NCBI GenBank assembly: GCA_030596395.1
Contig: JAUVKF010000002.1
Span: 81,872 to 145,871 of the forward strand
Length of the DNA: 64,000 bases
Direction: 5' to 3'
Source: Chlorobiota bacterium
GTDB taxonomy: Bacteria; Bacteroidota; Bacteroidia; Bacteroidales; F082
Numbering within the stretch: position 1 is the stretch's first letter; each line of letters opens with the position of its first letter. The notes below the pieces were generated by a model. The model saw nothing but the letters and a program-made list of their open reading frames with translations. It was not told the origin of the DNA and ran no database searches. The position numbers were made by a program, and so were the translations under genes. Below are positions 44,364 through 53,172 of the stretch, piece after piece.

Positions 44364-45392
44364 ATGAAAATAAGAATAGGAATTATTGGATTGGGCAGAA
44401 TGGGAATTACCCATTATTCAATTATCAATCGTCATCCAAATGTCGAGATAAGTTCAGTTGCCGAAACCTCTTCAATGTTCAGAAATATTTTTTCAAAATA
44501 CATCAAATCGGCAAAAACGTTTGATGATTATAAAAAACTAATGGACATTGATAAACCCGATGCGATATTAATATGTACGCCACCTCAATTTCATTTTCAG
44601 GTTGCTAAATATGCCGCATTAAAAGGGATACATGTTTTTGCCGAGAAACCATTTACCCTAAATTATCAACACGCCAAAGAGCTTGCTGAGGTATTTGAGA
44701 AAAATGGTTTGATCAACATGGTAGGTTATGTAAACCGATATAATGATGTTTTTGCATTCACAAAAAGTCTTATTAATGATAATTTAATCGATAAACCAAT
44801 ACGCTTTAAATCAGAAATGTACAGCGGGACAATCACTAAAGATGACAAGGGAAGTGGATGGCGGGCTACGCATGAAACAGGCGGAGGGGCAGTATTTGAG
44901 ATGGCCTCACATGCCATTGACCTGGTTAACTTCCTTATTGGTAAACCAGATAAAGTATCAGGAACAGCTATGGATAAGGTATACTCGAAAAATGTAGAGG
45001 ACATAGTAAGCACAACGTTTAAATATAATTCTGAGATTATAGGTTTATTAAATATAAACTGGAGTGACGAGAGTTACCGAAAACCCACTAACAAAATTGA
45101 AATATTTGGAAAAGAAGGCAAAATACTTGCTGATCAGTATAGTTTAAAATTGTTTTTAAAAGAGGCGAATAATAAATATAATTACCGTAAAGGGTGGAAT
45201 ACAATTTATATTACGGATATATTTAAACCGGTTCCATTTTATGTGCGTGGTAATGAATTTACTAGACAATTATTCATTTTTGCAGATACTATTTTAAACA
45301 ACAATCAATCGTTGGTAAGTTGTAACTTCAGAGAAGCCTCAGATACTCTTGATATAATCGGGCAAATGTTTAAGGATGTAAAAGAGGATTAA
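44364..45392 (+). CDS. Gfo/Idh/MocA family NAD(P)-dependent oxidoreductase
   Basis: A 342-residue enzyme. The NAD(P)-binding start is RIGIIGLGRMGITHYS, the cofactor-contacting stretch is CTPPQFHFQVAKYA, and the catalytic Lys is in VFAEKPFTLNYQHA (EKP motif near residue 95). The second domain has HETGGGAVFEMASHAIDL with the substrate His. Members in glycan loci oxidise or reduce a sugar ring carbon, as WlbA does to UDP-GlcNAcA at C3. Because the next gene starts after one base and is of unknown function, both may act on the same nucleotide sugar. Confidence 0.87.
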   Translation: MKIRIGIIGLGRMGITHYSIINRHPNVEISSVAETSSMFRNIFSKYIKSAKTFDDYKKLMDIDKPDAILICTPPQFHFQVAKYAALKGIHVFAEKPFTLNYQHAKELAEVFEKNGLINMVGYVNRYNDVFAFTKSLINDNLIDKPIRFKSEMYSGTITKDDKGSGWRATHETGGGAVFEMASHAIDLVNFLIGKPDKVSGTAMDKVYSKNVEDIVSTTFKYNSEIIGLLNINWSDESYRKPTNKIEIFGKEGKILADQYSLKLFLKEANNKYNYRKGWNTIYITDIFKPVPFYVRGNEFTRQLFIFADTILNNNQSLVSCNFREASDTLDIIGQMFKDVKED

Positions 45393-45393
45393 G

Positions 45394-46272
45394 ATGGAAA
45401 AAATTGATAAAATAATTTTTGGCGACAATCAGTTTTTTGGCATTAACCATATGTCACAGGAAAAGGCTCAGCAATTGTCGGAAAAGTTTTTTGAACTAAA
45501 AGAAATTTTAAAAGTATATGATTATGCTTTTGAATGCGGTATAGAAGCTGTAATGTTAAATAGCAATGATAGAGCCGTGGATATTTGTAATTATTTCCGA
45601 AAAAATCAAAACAAGTATGAGCACATAAATTGGTACCCTTCAATTCCCTATCCCCATAAATATGCAAACCTTGTAGCTGAAAAAGGAATAATTTCTACGA
45701 TCAATGAATTATTATTTAAGAATAATAAAGCTTCCGGCGTTTTTAACATGATAGCAAAAGGGGGATCAGCTGTGCTAACAAAGGATATAGTAAGGATGAT
45801 GGAGATGTTAATTGATTTGGAAATGAAAATTTTCAGAGGGCTGAACGTCAAGGTAGTTTTTTTGCAAAATATCATTACAGACTTGTTGCTTGGATATGAT
45901 TTCGAAGAGATATTCGTTGCTTATGCGGAATATGTATCTAAAAAGTATAATGCTAAACCTGGTTTAATTACGCAAAACCTTCCGTTATTGCATCAAAAAT
46001 TAACCGAGTGGCAGATAGAAAATGTTGTGCTTTGTGCTTCATTTAATAAAATTGGGTACTTAATGTCACCTAACATTGAATCATACATAAGTACACTTGA
46101 AATGAATGATTCGGACAAATACGAAATTATGGCCATGTCAACATTAGCCTCTGGTGCTGTAAATGCTAGAGAAGCCTATGAGTTTATTAACCGGCAGAAA
46201 GTTCAATCAGTCGTTTTTGGTGCTTCAACAAAAACCCATATCAAAGAAACTGTTTCTTTAATCAATATTTAA
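45394..46272 (+). CDS. Uncharacterised protein, possible TIM-barrel (aldo/keto reductase-like) fold
   Basis: A 292-residue protein with no clear family match by eye. Characteristic segments are IIFGDNQFFGINHMS at the start, WYPSIPYPHKYANL, VVLCASFNKIGYLMSP, IMAMSTLASGAVNAREA and, at the end, VVFGASTKTHIKETVSLI. The last looks like the C-terminal GASxxxHxxE phosphate/NADP loop of aldo/keto reductases, and the first resembles their opening strand. It has no transmembrane helix or signal peptide. The one-base spacing from the Gfo/Idh/MocA gene suggests a shared reaction sequence on a sugar. Confidence 0.7.
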   Translation: MEKIDKIIFGDNQFFGINHMSQEKAQQLSEKFFELKEILKVYDYAFECGIEAVMLNSNDRAVDICNYFRKNQNKYEHINWYPSIPYPHKYANLVAEKGIISTINELLFKNNKASGVFNMIAKGGSAVLTKDIVRMMEMLIDLEMKIFRGLNVKVVFLQNIITDLLLGYDFEEIFVAYAEYVSKKYNAKPGLITQNLPLLHQKLTEWQIENVVLCASFNKIGYLMSPNIESYISTLEMNDSDKYEIMAMSTLASGAVNAREAYEFINRQKVQSVVFGASTKTHIKETVSLINI

Positions 46273-46280
46273 TAATATTC

Positions 46281-47393
46281 ATGATTTTACGTTTAACAAT
46301 ATTTAGTCTCATAAGCATATCCTTATTAAGTATTCAATGTCAATCACAAAAGGTATACAGGGGGATTAACACTGCATTAATAAATGATGTAAAGAATCCA
46401 AATGAATATGGCGCCTCAATTAATAAAGATTATTTTAAACTTTTTAGTAAATGGAATGTAAATGTTATTCGTGTATTGTTCAGGGTAGATCCCAAGTACT
46501 TATCAAATAAACAAGGATCGGTACTTTATGATTTACCTTACTTAAATGATTTTAATACAGATTATTATAAGAAAAATTTTCAGGTTTTAGATACTGTAAT
46601 TAAATATGCTAAGAGCTACGATATAAAGGTCATTATTTATTTAGCTGAACATATTAAGGGAAAGAAATCAGGCGTTTTCTATAATCCGAATAATGAGTCG
46701 GGTTATTATTATGAAATGTTAAATATCTATAAAGTTATTGCTGAAAAGTATAAAGACAATTCTATACTGTTTGCATATGACCCTCTATCAGAACCAAAAA
46801 GAAAAACAGAACAAAATATATGGAAAGAAGAACTGTTCGAAAAGTTTTACAATGATATTAATAGTATTGATAATTCAACATATATATTATTTGCTCCTGG
46901 GCCTGTTGGAATGGTTGAAGGATTCGAGGGTTTGATACCATTCACACAGGAAAAAGTACTTTATTCTATCCATTGCTATTATCCTGTAGGTTATACACAT
47001 CAGGGCATAAAAGAATTTGTTAAAAACAAGGCAGGTGAAATCAAATATCCTGGTGATATTAAAGATAAGTGGAATTCTTCTGTTGAATATTGGGATAAAG
47101 AAAAGCTAATTAATTCTTTAAAACCGGCTCTGGAATTTAAAAGTAAATATAACGCAAAATTCTTTGTAGGTGAGTTTGGCGTTGTAAGATGGGCTCCGGA
47201 TGCTGACTTATGGATAAATGACGTTGTTAGTATTCTCGAAGCAAATAATATAAGCTGGACTTACTTTAGTTATGGAGGTATAAATAAATGGAACCCCACA
47301 TTTGATAAAAACGATCCCGTAAGTTTCCAAGCAATTGGGGATAAAGAAACAATTATTTTAAAAACGTTACAAAATTATTGGCAAAATAATTAA
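46281..47393 (+). CDS. Exported GH5-like glycoside hydrolase
   Basis: A 370-residue protein with an N-terminal signal (about residues 1-22, Cys20 in a non-canonical lipobox SIQC). It has a (beta/alpha)8 glycosidase pattern: YRGINTALIND, WNVNVIRVLFR, DIKVIIYLAEH, AYDPLSEPKRKT with the likely acid/base Glu171 (NEP in most GH5; SEP here) and FFVGEFGVVRW with the likely nucleophile Glu298. Such enzymes in polysaccharide loci trim or release the polymer, or clear misassembled chains from the periplasm. It is in line with the surrounding genes (8 bases after the previous one). Confidence 0.78.
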   Translation: MILRLTIFSLISISLLSIQCQSQKVYRGINTALINDVKNPNEYGASINKDYFKLFSKWNVNVIRVLFRVDPKYLSNKQGSVLYDLPYLNDFNTDYYKKNFQVLDTVIKYAKSYDIKVIIYLAEHIKGKKSGVFYNPNNESGYYYEMLNIYKVIAEKYKDNSILFAYDPLSEPKRKTEQNIWKEELFEKFYNDINSIDNSTYILFAPGPVGMVEGFEGLIPFTQEKVLYSIHCYYPVGYTHQGIKEFVKNKAGEIKYPGDIKDKWNSSVEYWDKEKLINSLKPALEFKSKYNAKFFVGEFGVVRWAPDADLWINDVVSILEANNISWTYFSYGGINKWNPTFDKNDPVSFQAIGDKETIILKTLQNYWQNN

Positions 47394-47434
47394 TAGCTAA
47401 TTGCTTAATTAATTGAATTTGTCAAACTCGGCAT

Positions 47435-48298
47435 ATGCATATTCTCTCATTTGATATAGAAGATTGGTTTCATATCTTTCATCCTGCCTATGAAAACCAA
47501 CCCGACTTATGGAATAGTCTGACTAACAGGGTTGAGCAAAACACAAAATGGGTGCTGGATTTCTTAGCTCGTCATCAATTAAAAGCAACCTTTTTTTGCC
47601 TGGGTTGGGTGGCTGATAAGTATCCCCATTTAATCAGATCAATTTATGAAGAAGGCCACGAGATTGCGGCACATTCCTATTTGCACAACAAGGTTAAAAA
47701 CCTGAATCCTGATTCTTTTTATGTGGATACAAAACGCGTTGTTGATATACTGGAAAATTTAATAGGAAGTAAAATAATCACCTACCGTTCCCCTGGATTT
47801 TCCATGGGGAAAAGTACATTGTGGGCATTTGAAATACTACATGAACTTGGTATTGAAAACGACAGCTCTTTCAAATCAGGGCTGCACATGGGATTTTCTG
47901 GTAGGATACCAAATGAACCATTTATTTTAAAAGGGAATGGTTTTGTGATTCGTGAATTTCCTACTCGAACATTTAACTTTTTTTTTGGGCATTTAATCTA
48001 CAGTGGAAGTGGTTACTTCAGGGTATATCCTTACAGCTTTGTGAAAAATATGTTCAGATCTTCCACCTATGAAATGGTCTATTATCATCCCCGCGATTTT
48101 GATAATGGAATTCATAAGTATTTGAATAACCATCCCTTGATAAAGTTAAGGTACCGGATTGGCACCAACAGCTCGCGACTAAAACTGGAAAAGCTGGTAA
48201 ATGATTTTGAATTTGTAACAATGGAAAAAGCAATCGACCAATTTAATTGGGAAAAAGCCAAGGTATTTGATCTGGTGAATGGCGAGAATAATAAATAG
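47435..48298 (+). CDS. XrtA-type polysaccharide deacetylase (NodB domain)
   Basis: A 287-residue deacetylase that starts MHILSFDIEDWFHIF (Asp7 and Asp10 of motif 1). Motif 2 is GHEIAAHSYLHN (His80, His84), motif 3 is ITYRSPGFSMG, and YYHPRDFD lies near the C-terminus. The SFDIEDWFH start and the YRxPGFS form are those of the deacetylases that accompany exosortase/PEP-CTERM exopolysaccharide loci. No signal peptide is seen, as in that group. It is in keeping with the exosortase at 52423 and the FemAB-like gene at 51378. Confidence 0.86.
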   Translation: MHILSFDIEDWFHIFHPAYENQPDLWNSLTNRVEQNTKWVLDFLARHQLKATFFCLGWVADKYPHLIRSIYEEGHEIAAHSYLHNKVKNLNPDSFYVDTKRVVDILENLIGSKIITYRSPGFSMGKSTLWAFEILHELGIENDSSFKSGLHMGFSGRIPNEPFILKGNGFVIREFPTRTFNFFFGHLIYSGSGYFRVYPYSFVKNMFRSSTYEMVYYHPRDFDNGIHKYLNNHPLIKLRYRIGTNSSRLKLEKLVNDFEFVTMEKAIDQFNWEKAKVFDLVNGENNK

Positions 48299-48366
48299 TT
48301 TGTTTGTAGAACTCACTTCATTTTTTTATAATACATTTGTAACTACCAAAGAACAACCTGTCCAAG

Positions 48367-49452
48367 ATGCAATATCTGTTTTACTATACTGATCTGATCC
48401 CTGTCTTAAGTGTATTATTCGCTTTTATCATTACCTATATTTCAATTCCCTCTCTTGTTGATGTGGCACAAAAAACACACTTATATGATGAACCGAATAG
48501 CCGAACTTCACATATAGCGGGCACCCCTACACTTGGTGGGATGGCAATTTTTGCGGGTTTTATCGTGAGCATCATGATTTTTTTATATATACCGGAGATT
48601 CCTTATATCCAATATGTAATAGCAGGAATTATTGTGGTGTTTTTTATTGGATTAAAAGATGATGTGATCATGGTGACACCACTAACCAAATTCATTGCCC
48701 AGTTATTCGCCGCCACCATTATCATTGATTTGGGCGGTGTCCGCCTGCAAGGCTTGTATGGATTATTCGGAATTTATGATATTGGTTATTATGGGAGTGA
48801 TCTGTTGAGCATTTTCGTAATTATTGCCATTGTGAATGCGTTTAACCTAATTGATGGAATTGATGGTTTGGCTGCAGGAGTTGGTATTATTGCAAGTATT
48901 GTATTTGGCGCATGGTTTTTTCTGGCCGGACATATACAACTTGCAATTATGGCTTGTGCGCTGATTGGTTCCTTATTAGCATTTTTCTGGTTCAATGTAT
49001 ACTCAAAAAAGCACAAGATTTTCATGGGTGATATTGGCAGTTTGTTACTGGGGTTTATCATGGCTATTTTTGCCATTAAGTTTAACGACTTAAATTATAT
49101 GGCTACACCTTATCGAATTGTAGCAGCGCCGGCTGTTTCTATTGGTATTTTAATAGTACCTGTTTATGATACCATACGGGTTTCGGTAGTTCGTCTATAT
49201 CATGGCAGATCCCCCTTTAGTGCTGACAGGGAACACGTTCACCATTACCTGGTTGATTTAACCGGAAGCCACAAAAAATCAACTTTTATAATTTTAGCAG
49301 TTAATGTAGTATTCATCATAATCGCATTTCTCCTTTCAGATCTTAGAATTTATCAGCTAACGATAATATTGCTTGGGTTGGCGGCAATTGTTTCATACAT
49401 TCCGTATTACCTGGTTCAGAAGAAGAGAAGGGAAACTAAAAAAACCGTTTAA
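48367..49452 (+). CDS. WecA/MraY-family undecaprenyl-phosphate sugar-1-phosphate transferase
   Basis: A 361-residue polytopic membrane enzyme with the family motifs: PNSRTSHIAGTPTLGGMAIF, GLKDDVIMVTPLTKF (DD motif), NAFNLIDGIDGLAAG, FMGDIGSLLLGF and the C-terminal HVHHYLVD. It transfers a HexNAc-1-phosphate or similar from its UDP form to undecaprenyl phosphate in the cytoplasmic membrane and so starts glycan assembly. It is a second initiator next to the atypical one at 24420. A TACATTTG element 28 bases upstream of the start resembles a -7 box, but no -33 partner is present at the right distance. Confidence 0.92.
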   Translation: MQYLFYYTDLIPVLSVLFAFIITYISIPSLVDVAQKTHLYDEPNSRTSHIAGTPTLGGMAIFAGFIVSIMIFLYIPEIPYIQYVIAGIIVVFFIGLKDDVIMVTPLTKFIAQLFAATIIIDLGGVRLQGLYGLFGIYDIGYYGSDLLSIFVIIAIVNAFNLIDGIDGLAAGVGIIASIVFGAWFFLAGHIQLAIMACALIGSLLAFFWFNVYSKKHKIFMGDIGSLLLGFIMAIFAIKFNDLNYMATPYRIVAAPAVSIGILIVPVYDTIRVSVVRLYHGRSPFSADREHVHHYLVDLTGSHKKSTFIILAVNVVFIIIAFLLSDLRIYQLTIILLGLAAIVSYIPYYLVQKKRRETKKTV

Positions 49453-49455
49453 TTC

Positions 49456-49485
49456 CCTGTCTGCCGCTTTGCTTTGGCAGGCGGG
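49456..49485 (+). repeat. GC-rich mini-palindrome (CCTG...GGCGGG family)
   Basis: Thirty bases beginning CCTGTCTGCC and ending GGCAGGCGGG form a hairpin in AT-rich surroundings directly after the WecA-like gene stop. Related elements are at 57760, 58451 and, inverted, 63764. Confidence 0.65.
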
Positions 49486-49507
49486 CGAGGAAGTTTGTAA
49501 TTGAAGG

Positions 49508-49580
49508 AATCTCCTGAGTTGGAGCAAGAATTGTATAGGGAGATTGTCACGCTTCATTTCATTACGCTCACAATTAAACG
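49508..49580 (-). repeat. Single inverted copy of the 57.7-58.7 kb repeat family
   Basis: Read on the minus strand this segment has the landmarks CGTTTAATTG, ACAATTCTTG and AACTCAGGAG in the same order as the repeat units at 57723-58640. It is incomplete and more diverged. It lies 24 bases before the outer-membrane barrel gene. Confidence 0.65.
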
Positions 49581-49603
49581 ATAAATTATAATTTAGCACT
49601 ACC

Positions 49604-51220
49604 ATGATATACCCAAAGCAAATATTTCCCCTGCTTGTCTTGCTATTCGTTATCCCCTCCTCTGTAATATCCCAAAACCTTTACACCTATCTCAACCGCA
49701 ACTATAACAGGAATATCGAACAGGCAACCTATTCCTCAAAAATTCGCTTCCATACTTCCATTCAGTCATGGCGCATTGGAGATATTGAACGGGTAACCAA
49801 TTATGATTCTATCACTCAATTGTACAGAATCAATAGAACTATCGAAAAAAAATGGAAACAAAAAGCCTGGGATAAATTCCTGAATGATGATATAATCACC
49901 CTGTACCGTAAAAATTTCTGGTTTGCGGTGAATCCATTGATGAATTTTGATATTGGGTACGAAACCAATGATAGAGAAACTGTCTGGATTAATACACGCG
50001 GCTTTGAAGCAAAAGGTGAAATAGGTAAAAGCTTTTCGTTTTATACCAACTTCTATGAAAACCAGGCCAAATTTGTAAATTACCTTGATAAAAATATTAG
50101 ACACACAACAGTCGTTCCTGGGCAGGGAAAAGTAAGAAGTTTTGGCGACGGAGGTTTTGATTACGCACATTCAAGTGCCTATATTGCCTTTAATGCAGGG
50201 CAGTATTTTGATTTTCAACTGGGTTATGGGAAAAATTTTATTGGCGATGGCTATCGTTCTATATTACTCTCTGATAATGCCTTTAATTACCCTTTCCTGA
50301 AGATTACCGCCCAATTTTGGCACCTCAAATACATGGTAATCTATGCCCAAATGATGGATATCCGTGAAAAATTTAGTGAAAACCTGGGTTATCCCAAAAA
50401 ATGGGCAGTGTTTCATTACCTCACCTGGGCAGTTTCAAAACGTTTTAGTATCGGAATATTCGAAACTGTAGTATGGCAAAACCAGGATAGTACAGGTTAT
50501 CGCGGTTTTGAACTAGCTTATTTAACACCACTTTTATTTTTACGGCCGGCTGAATTCGCCAACGGCTCCCCTGACAATATGCTGCTGGGATTAAATGCCA
50601 GTTTTGTTGTAGGAAGACACAGCACTTTCTATGGTCAGTTATTGTTTGATGAGTTTAAGTTAAGCGAGTTCACTTCCGGAAACGGATGGTGGGGCAATAA
50701 ATATTCCTGGCAACTGGGGTTTAAATCTTATAATGTATTTAATGTTAAAAACCTGTACTTCCAAACAGAATTCAACTGGGCAAGGCCATATACTTATGCT
50801 CACAAAAACTCACTCAGGAATTATGGACATTACAATGCTACGCTGGCGCATCCAATAGGGGGTAATTTCTGGGAATCGGTCAGTTTTCTTAAATACAATT
50901 ATAAACGGTTCTTTTTCAGGTATCAATTTCAATATGCTGAATATGGTGTCGACTATGATACATTGAATTATGGGAAAGATATTTATAAACCATACGATAC
51001 ACGTGTTAATGACTACGGTATTCAAGTAGGGCAAGGCCTGAAAACTGCAGTTATTTATAACGATATAACAGTAAGTTATTTAATCAATCCTTCCTATAAT
51101 TTGAATATTGCCATTGGTTATACCAACCGTGCTTACCGAAACGAGGATGAAACAATCCTCACCTCATACTTCCATATTGGGCTCAGAACTTCCCTGAGCA
51201 ACTTCTACTACGATTTTTAA
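49604..51220 (+). CDS. Outer-membrane beta-barrel protein (Wzi/RemB-like)
   Basis: A 538-residue protein with a cleavable signal (about residues 1-24, ending VISQ) and then alternating aromatic/polar beta strands to a terminal Phe (FYYDF), as in outer-membrane barrels. GYGKNFIGDGYRSILLSDNA with FLKITAQFWHLKY matches the core of Bacteroidota capsule-assembly Wzi-like and gliding-related RemB proteins. In E. coli Wzi binds capsule at the cell surface. The gene follows the polysaccharide locus, so surface attachment or export of the glycan is the likely role. Confidence 0.78.
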   Translation: MIYPKQIFPLLVLLFVIPSSVISQNLYTYLNRNYNRNIEQATYSSKIRFHTSIQSWRIGDIERVTNYDSITQLYRINRTIEKKWKQKAWDKFLNDDIITLYRKNFWFAVNPLMNFDIGYETNDRETVWINTRGFEAKGEIGKSFSFYTNFYENQAKFVNYLDKNIRHTTVVPGQGKVRSFGDGGFDYAHSSAYIAFNAGQYFDFQLGYGKNFIGDGYRSILLSDNAFNYPFLKITAQFWHLKYMVIYAQMMDIREKFSENLGYPKKWAVFHYLTWAVSKRFSIGIFETVVWQNQDSTGYRGFELAYLTPLLFLRPAEFANGSPDNMLLGLNASFVVGRHSTFYGQLLFDEFKLSEFTSGNGWWGNKYSWQLGFKSYNVFNVKNLYFQTEFNWARPYTYAHKNSLRNYGHYNATLAHPIGGNFWESVSFLKYNYKRFFFRYQFQYAEYGVDYDTLNYGKDIYKPYDTRVNDYGIQVGQGLKTAVIYNDITVSYLINPSYNLNIAIGYTNRAYRNEDETILTSYFHIGLRTSLSNFYYDF

Positions 51221-51284
51221 AATATCATTTCTCGTGCCTGGTAATGAGAAATTCTGCATTTCCTCTCCTGGTTGAGGGGAAGTG

Positions 51285-51300
51285 TCCGCCAGCTGGCGGA
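51285..51300 (+). repeat. Perfect 16-bp GC palindrome
   Basis: TCCGCCAGCTGGCGGA is its own reverse complement and stands out in AT-rich sequence between the barrel gene and the FemAB-like gene. Just upstream ATTTCTC (51227-51233) and GAGAAAT (51246-51252) form another stem, and CCTCTC/GAGGGG a third. These may be termination or REP-like structures after the barrel gene. Confidence 0.6.
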
Positions 51301-51377
51301 CTGAAGGGTTTATATTGCATTTTTTATATCAAGTGCAGTAATACTTTGTAAATTCGTCATGGTATTAAGATATATCT

Positions 51378-52439
51378 ATGTTCGAATTTCAGCTTTTGGA
51401 GCAAAACAAAGCTATTGATCAATGGAATTATTTGGCATTAAATAAGTCCTCCCTTGTTTCCGTTACACACAATCCCTCCCTTTTTCATTTCTATTCAAAT
51501 TTTCTTTCCCTTTCTCCTTTTTATTTCATTTTACATTTTAAGAATGAGCCTGTTGGCTTATTGACGTTAATTGATGTTGGCAGCAAAATAATCAGCATTC
51601 CACATTTTTCGGGAGGAGGTGTTTTGTGGCTGAAAAATATTGAGATACCATTGAATGAGGCTGAACTTTTACTTCATCTATCATCTGAACTTAATGACAG
51701 TAAAATAAAAGCGGGGTTTTACCAAGTTGAAATCACCAGACAAGAATCAGCAGAAAAGAGTTTCCCATCAGTTGAAGTAAGAAGCTTTAATTATTTATTT
51801 GGAGCATCAGATACCAAAAAAACTGTTTGTTTGATTCATCTTGAAAAGCAGGAAAAGAAACAATTTGAAGCGTTCAAATCCAATTTGCGGAGAAAGATCA
51901 ATAAAGCCGAAAAAAATGGAATTCATATCCGGTCGGGAGGGTTGGAATTGCTGGAAGATTTTACACAGGTTTATAACAGAAACATGCACCGCATCGGTTC
52001 GCCTACACTTGGCAAACAATTTTTCAAAGCCCTGCTTGATGCTGTAAATGAAACCATTTTGTTTGTGGCATACTTAAATGAAAAACCCATCGGCTCATCA
52101 TTTGTTATGTGGTATGATGGTTATGTGGAAAATACGTGGTTTTCAACAGTTGAAGACTATAATCAATTGTATACTTCATATATTTTGCACTGGGCTACAA
52201 TAAAATGGGCAATCAACAACAAGGCACATACGTATTCAATGGGTCGTAGCACAATAGGGTCGGGTACGCATCATTACAAATTGCAATGGCCGGTTGAAGA
52301 CAAACTTCTGTATTTGAACCAGAATAAAAAAAGCGGATATGGTTTAAAGGATCAACGATGGGCTACCCGAATATGGAAACACTTACCGGCTATTGTTGTG
52401 GACAAAATAGGCCCCTTTATAGCTAAACGGATTTACTGA
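51378..52439 (+). CDS. FemAB-like GNAT-fold acyl/aminoacyltransferase
   Basis: A 353-residue protein with a duplicated GNAT-like fold. The second half carries FKSNLRRKINKAEKNGI, YNRNMHRIGSPT, FVAYLNEKPIGSSFVMW and MGRSTIGSGTHHYKLQWP. This order fits the FemAB-like proteins that accompany exosortase exopolysaccharide loci (LRRxIxKAxKxG, RxxGSPxxxxxFF). No membrane segment is visible. What it transfers is unknown. Its last 17 bases overlap, in convergent orientation, the 3' end of the exosortase gene. Confidence 0.82.
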   Translation: MFEFQLLEQNKAIDQWNYLALNKSSLVSVTHNPSLFHFYSNFLSLSPFYFILHFKNEPVGLLTLIDVGSKIISIPHFSGGGVLWLKNIEIPLNEAELLLHLSSELNDSKIKAGFYQVEITRQESAEKSFPSVEVRSFNYLFGASDTKKTVCLIHLEKQEKKQFEAFKSNLRRKINKAEKNGIHIRSGGLELLEDFTQVYNRNMHRIGSPTLGKQFFKALLDAVNETILFVAYLNEKPIGSSFVMWYDGYVENTWFSTVEDYNQLYTSYILHWATIKWAINNKAHTYSMGRSTIGSGTHHYKLQWPVEDKLLYLNQNKKSGYGLKDQRWATRIWKHLPAIVVDKIGPFIAKRIY

Positions 52440-53010
52440 TTTTTTTCTTCGGATACCTGAATTTCTCTACCCATATCACCCACATCACAAAAATCACAAC
52501 ATAAAAAAATGGTCTCAAAATCCAATCATGAATAAAATCCCATTGAGAAGGCCAATTCATAACAATTATTGAGAGTGAAATGATTCGGAAAATATTTGTT
52601 AAATGAATAAAAACAATTCCAAGAGGAATGTACCACATCTTTTTTTTCCACGGTCCTGGAAAAAGGACCATTAGAAAAACCCACTGATAAATCTGCTTTA
52701 ACCCTGAACAACCACCATTCACTTCAATATATCCGCTATTTGGAAAATATAATGTTGTATTTAGGGTTCTGATATCATAATTAATTATGTTTTCGACGAT
52801 CCAAGAACTGGGAATAAATACAAGGTTAGCCATTAATTGTTCCAGCGCGCTAAATTCAAAATGATTTATCAGAAAGCTTTTAAGCCCCCAGGCCCTCCAC
52901 AATTGATGAAAAAAAACAATTATGATCATAAAGATCAACACATCAACAATGGGTTGGAGCTTGTGTTTGTTGATAAAATCGACTGTAACTTTATAGAATG
53001 GAATTTGCAC
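52423..53010 (-). CDS. Exosortase/archaeosortase family transpeptidase
   Basis: A 195-residue protein with about five hydrophobic helices and the exosortase catalytic triad in order: Cys101 in VNGGCSGLKQ, Arg142 in HLTNIFRI and His161 in WDFIHDWILRP. The GGCSG-x-NxxRI-x-H layout is diagnostic. Exosortases act at the outer face of the inner membrane, cleaving substrates that end in a short motif, a transmembrane helix and a basic tail, and they travel with exopolysaccharide loci. The start is GTG at 53010. The gene is the only minus-strand gene among plus-strand neighbours. A candidate substrate is encoded at 58764. Confidence 0.88.
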   Translation of the reverse strand: MQIPFYKVTVDFINKHKLQPIVDVLIFMIIIVFFHQLWRAWGLKSFLINHFEFSALEQLMANLVFIPSSWIVENIINYDIRTLNTTLYFPNSGYIEVNGGCSGLKQIYQWVFLMVLFPGPWKKKMWYIPLGIVFIHLTNIFRIISLSIIVMNWPSQWDFIHDWILRPFFYVVIFVMWVIWVEKFRYPKKKISKSV

Positions 53011-53172
53011 TTCAGAATATTTGGCGCAAAGAAAAGAAAATATCCTGTCAACTCACAATTAGTGAGTAATCGGTTTTAAGCCAAAGTTTGATTTTAAATC
53101 CAAGTGACTTTTCGCCAAATGTTTTAATTTTGTGCGCTTTAAAATGAAATTGATCATATAAATAATAAGTTT

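Noticed and set aside
48303..48339. Promoter for the WecA-like gene (TTTG ... TACATTTG)
   Set aside because: The -7 box fits but the spacing to TTTG is 25 bases instead of 19-21, so it was not listed as a feature.
49766..50170. Minus-strand frame of 134 codons within the outer-membrane barrel gene
   Set aside because: Antisense to a convincing signal-peptide-bearing beta-barrel; composition looks like a shadow frame.
52837..53079. Plus-strand frame of 80 codons over the exosortase start
   Set aside because: Antisense to the exosortase gene, whose catalytic triad is complete; the plus frame shows no motif.
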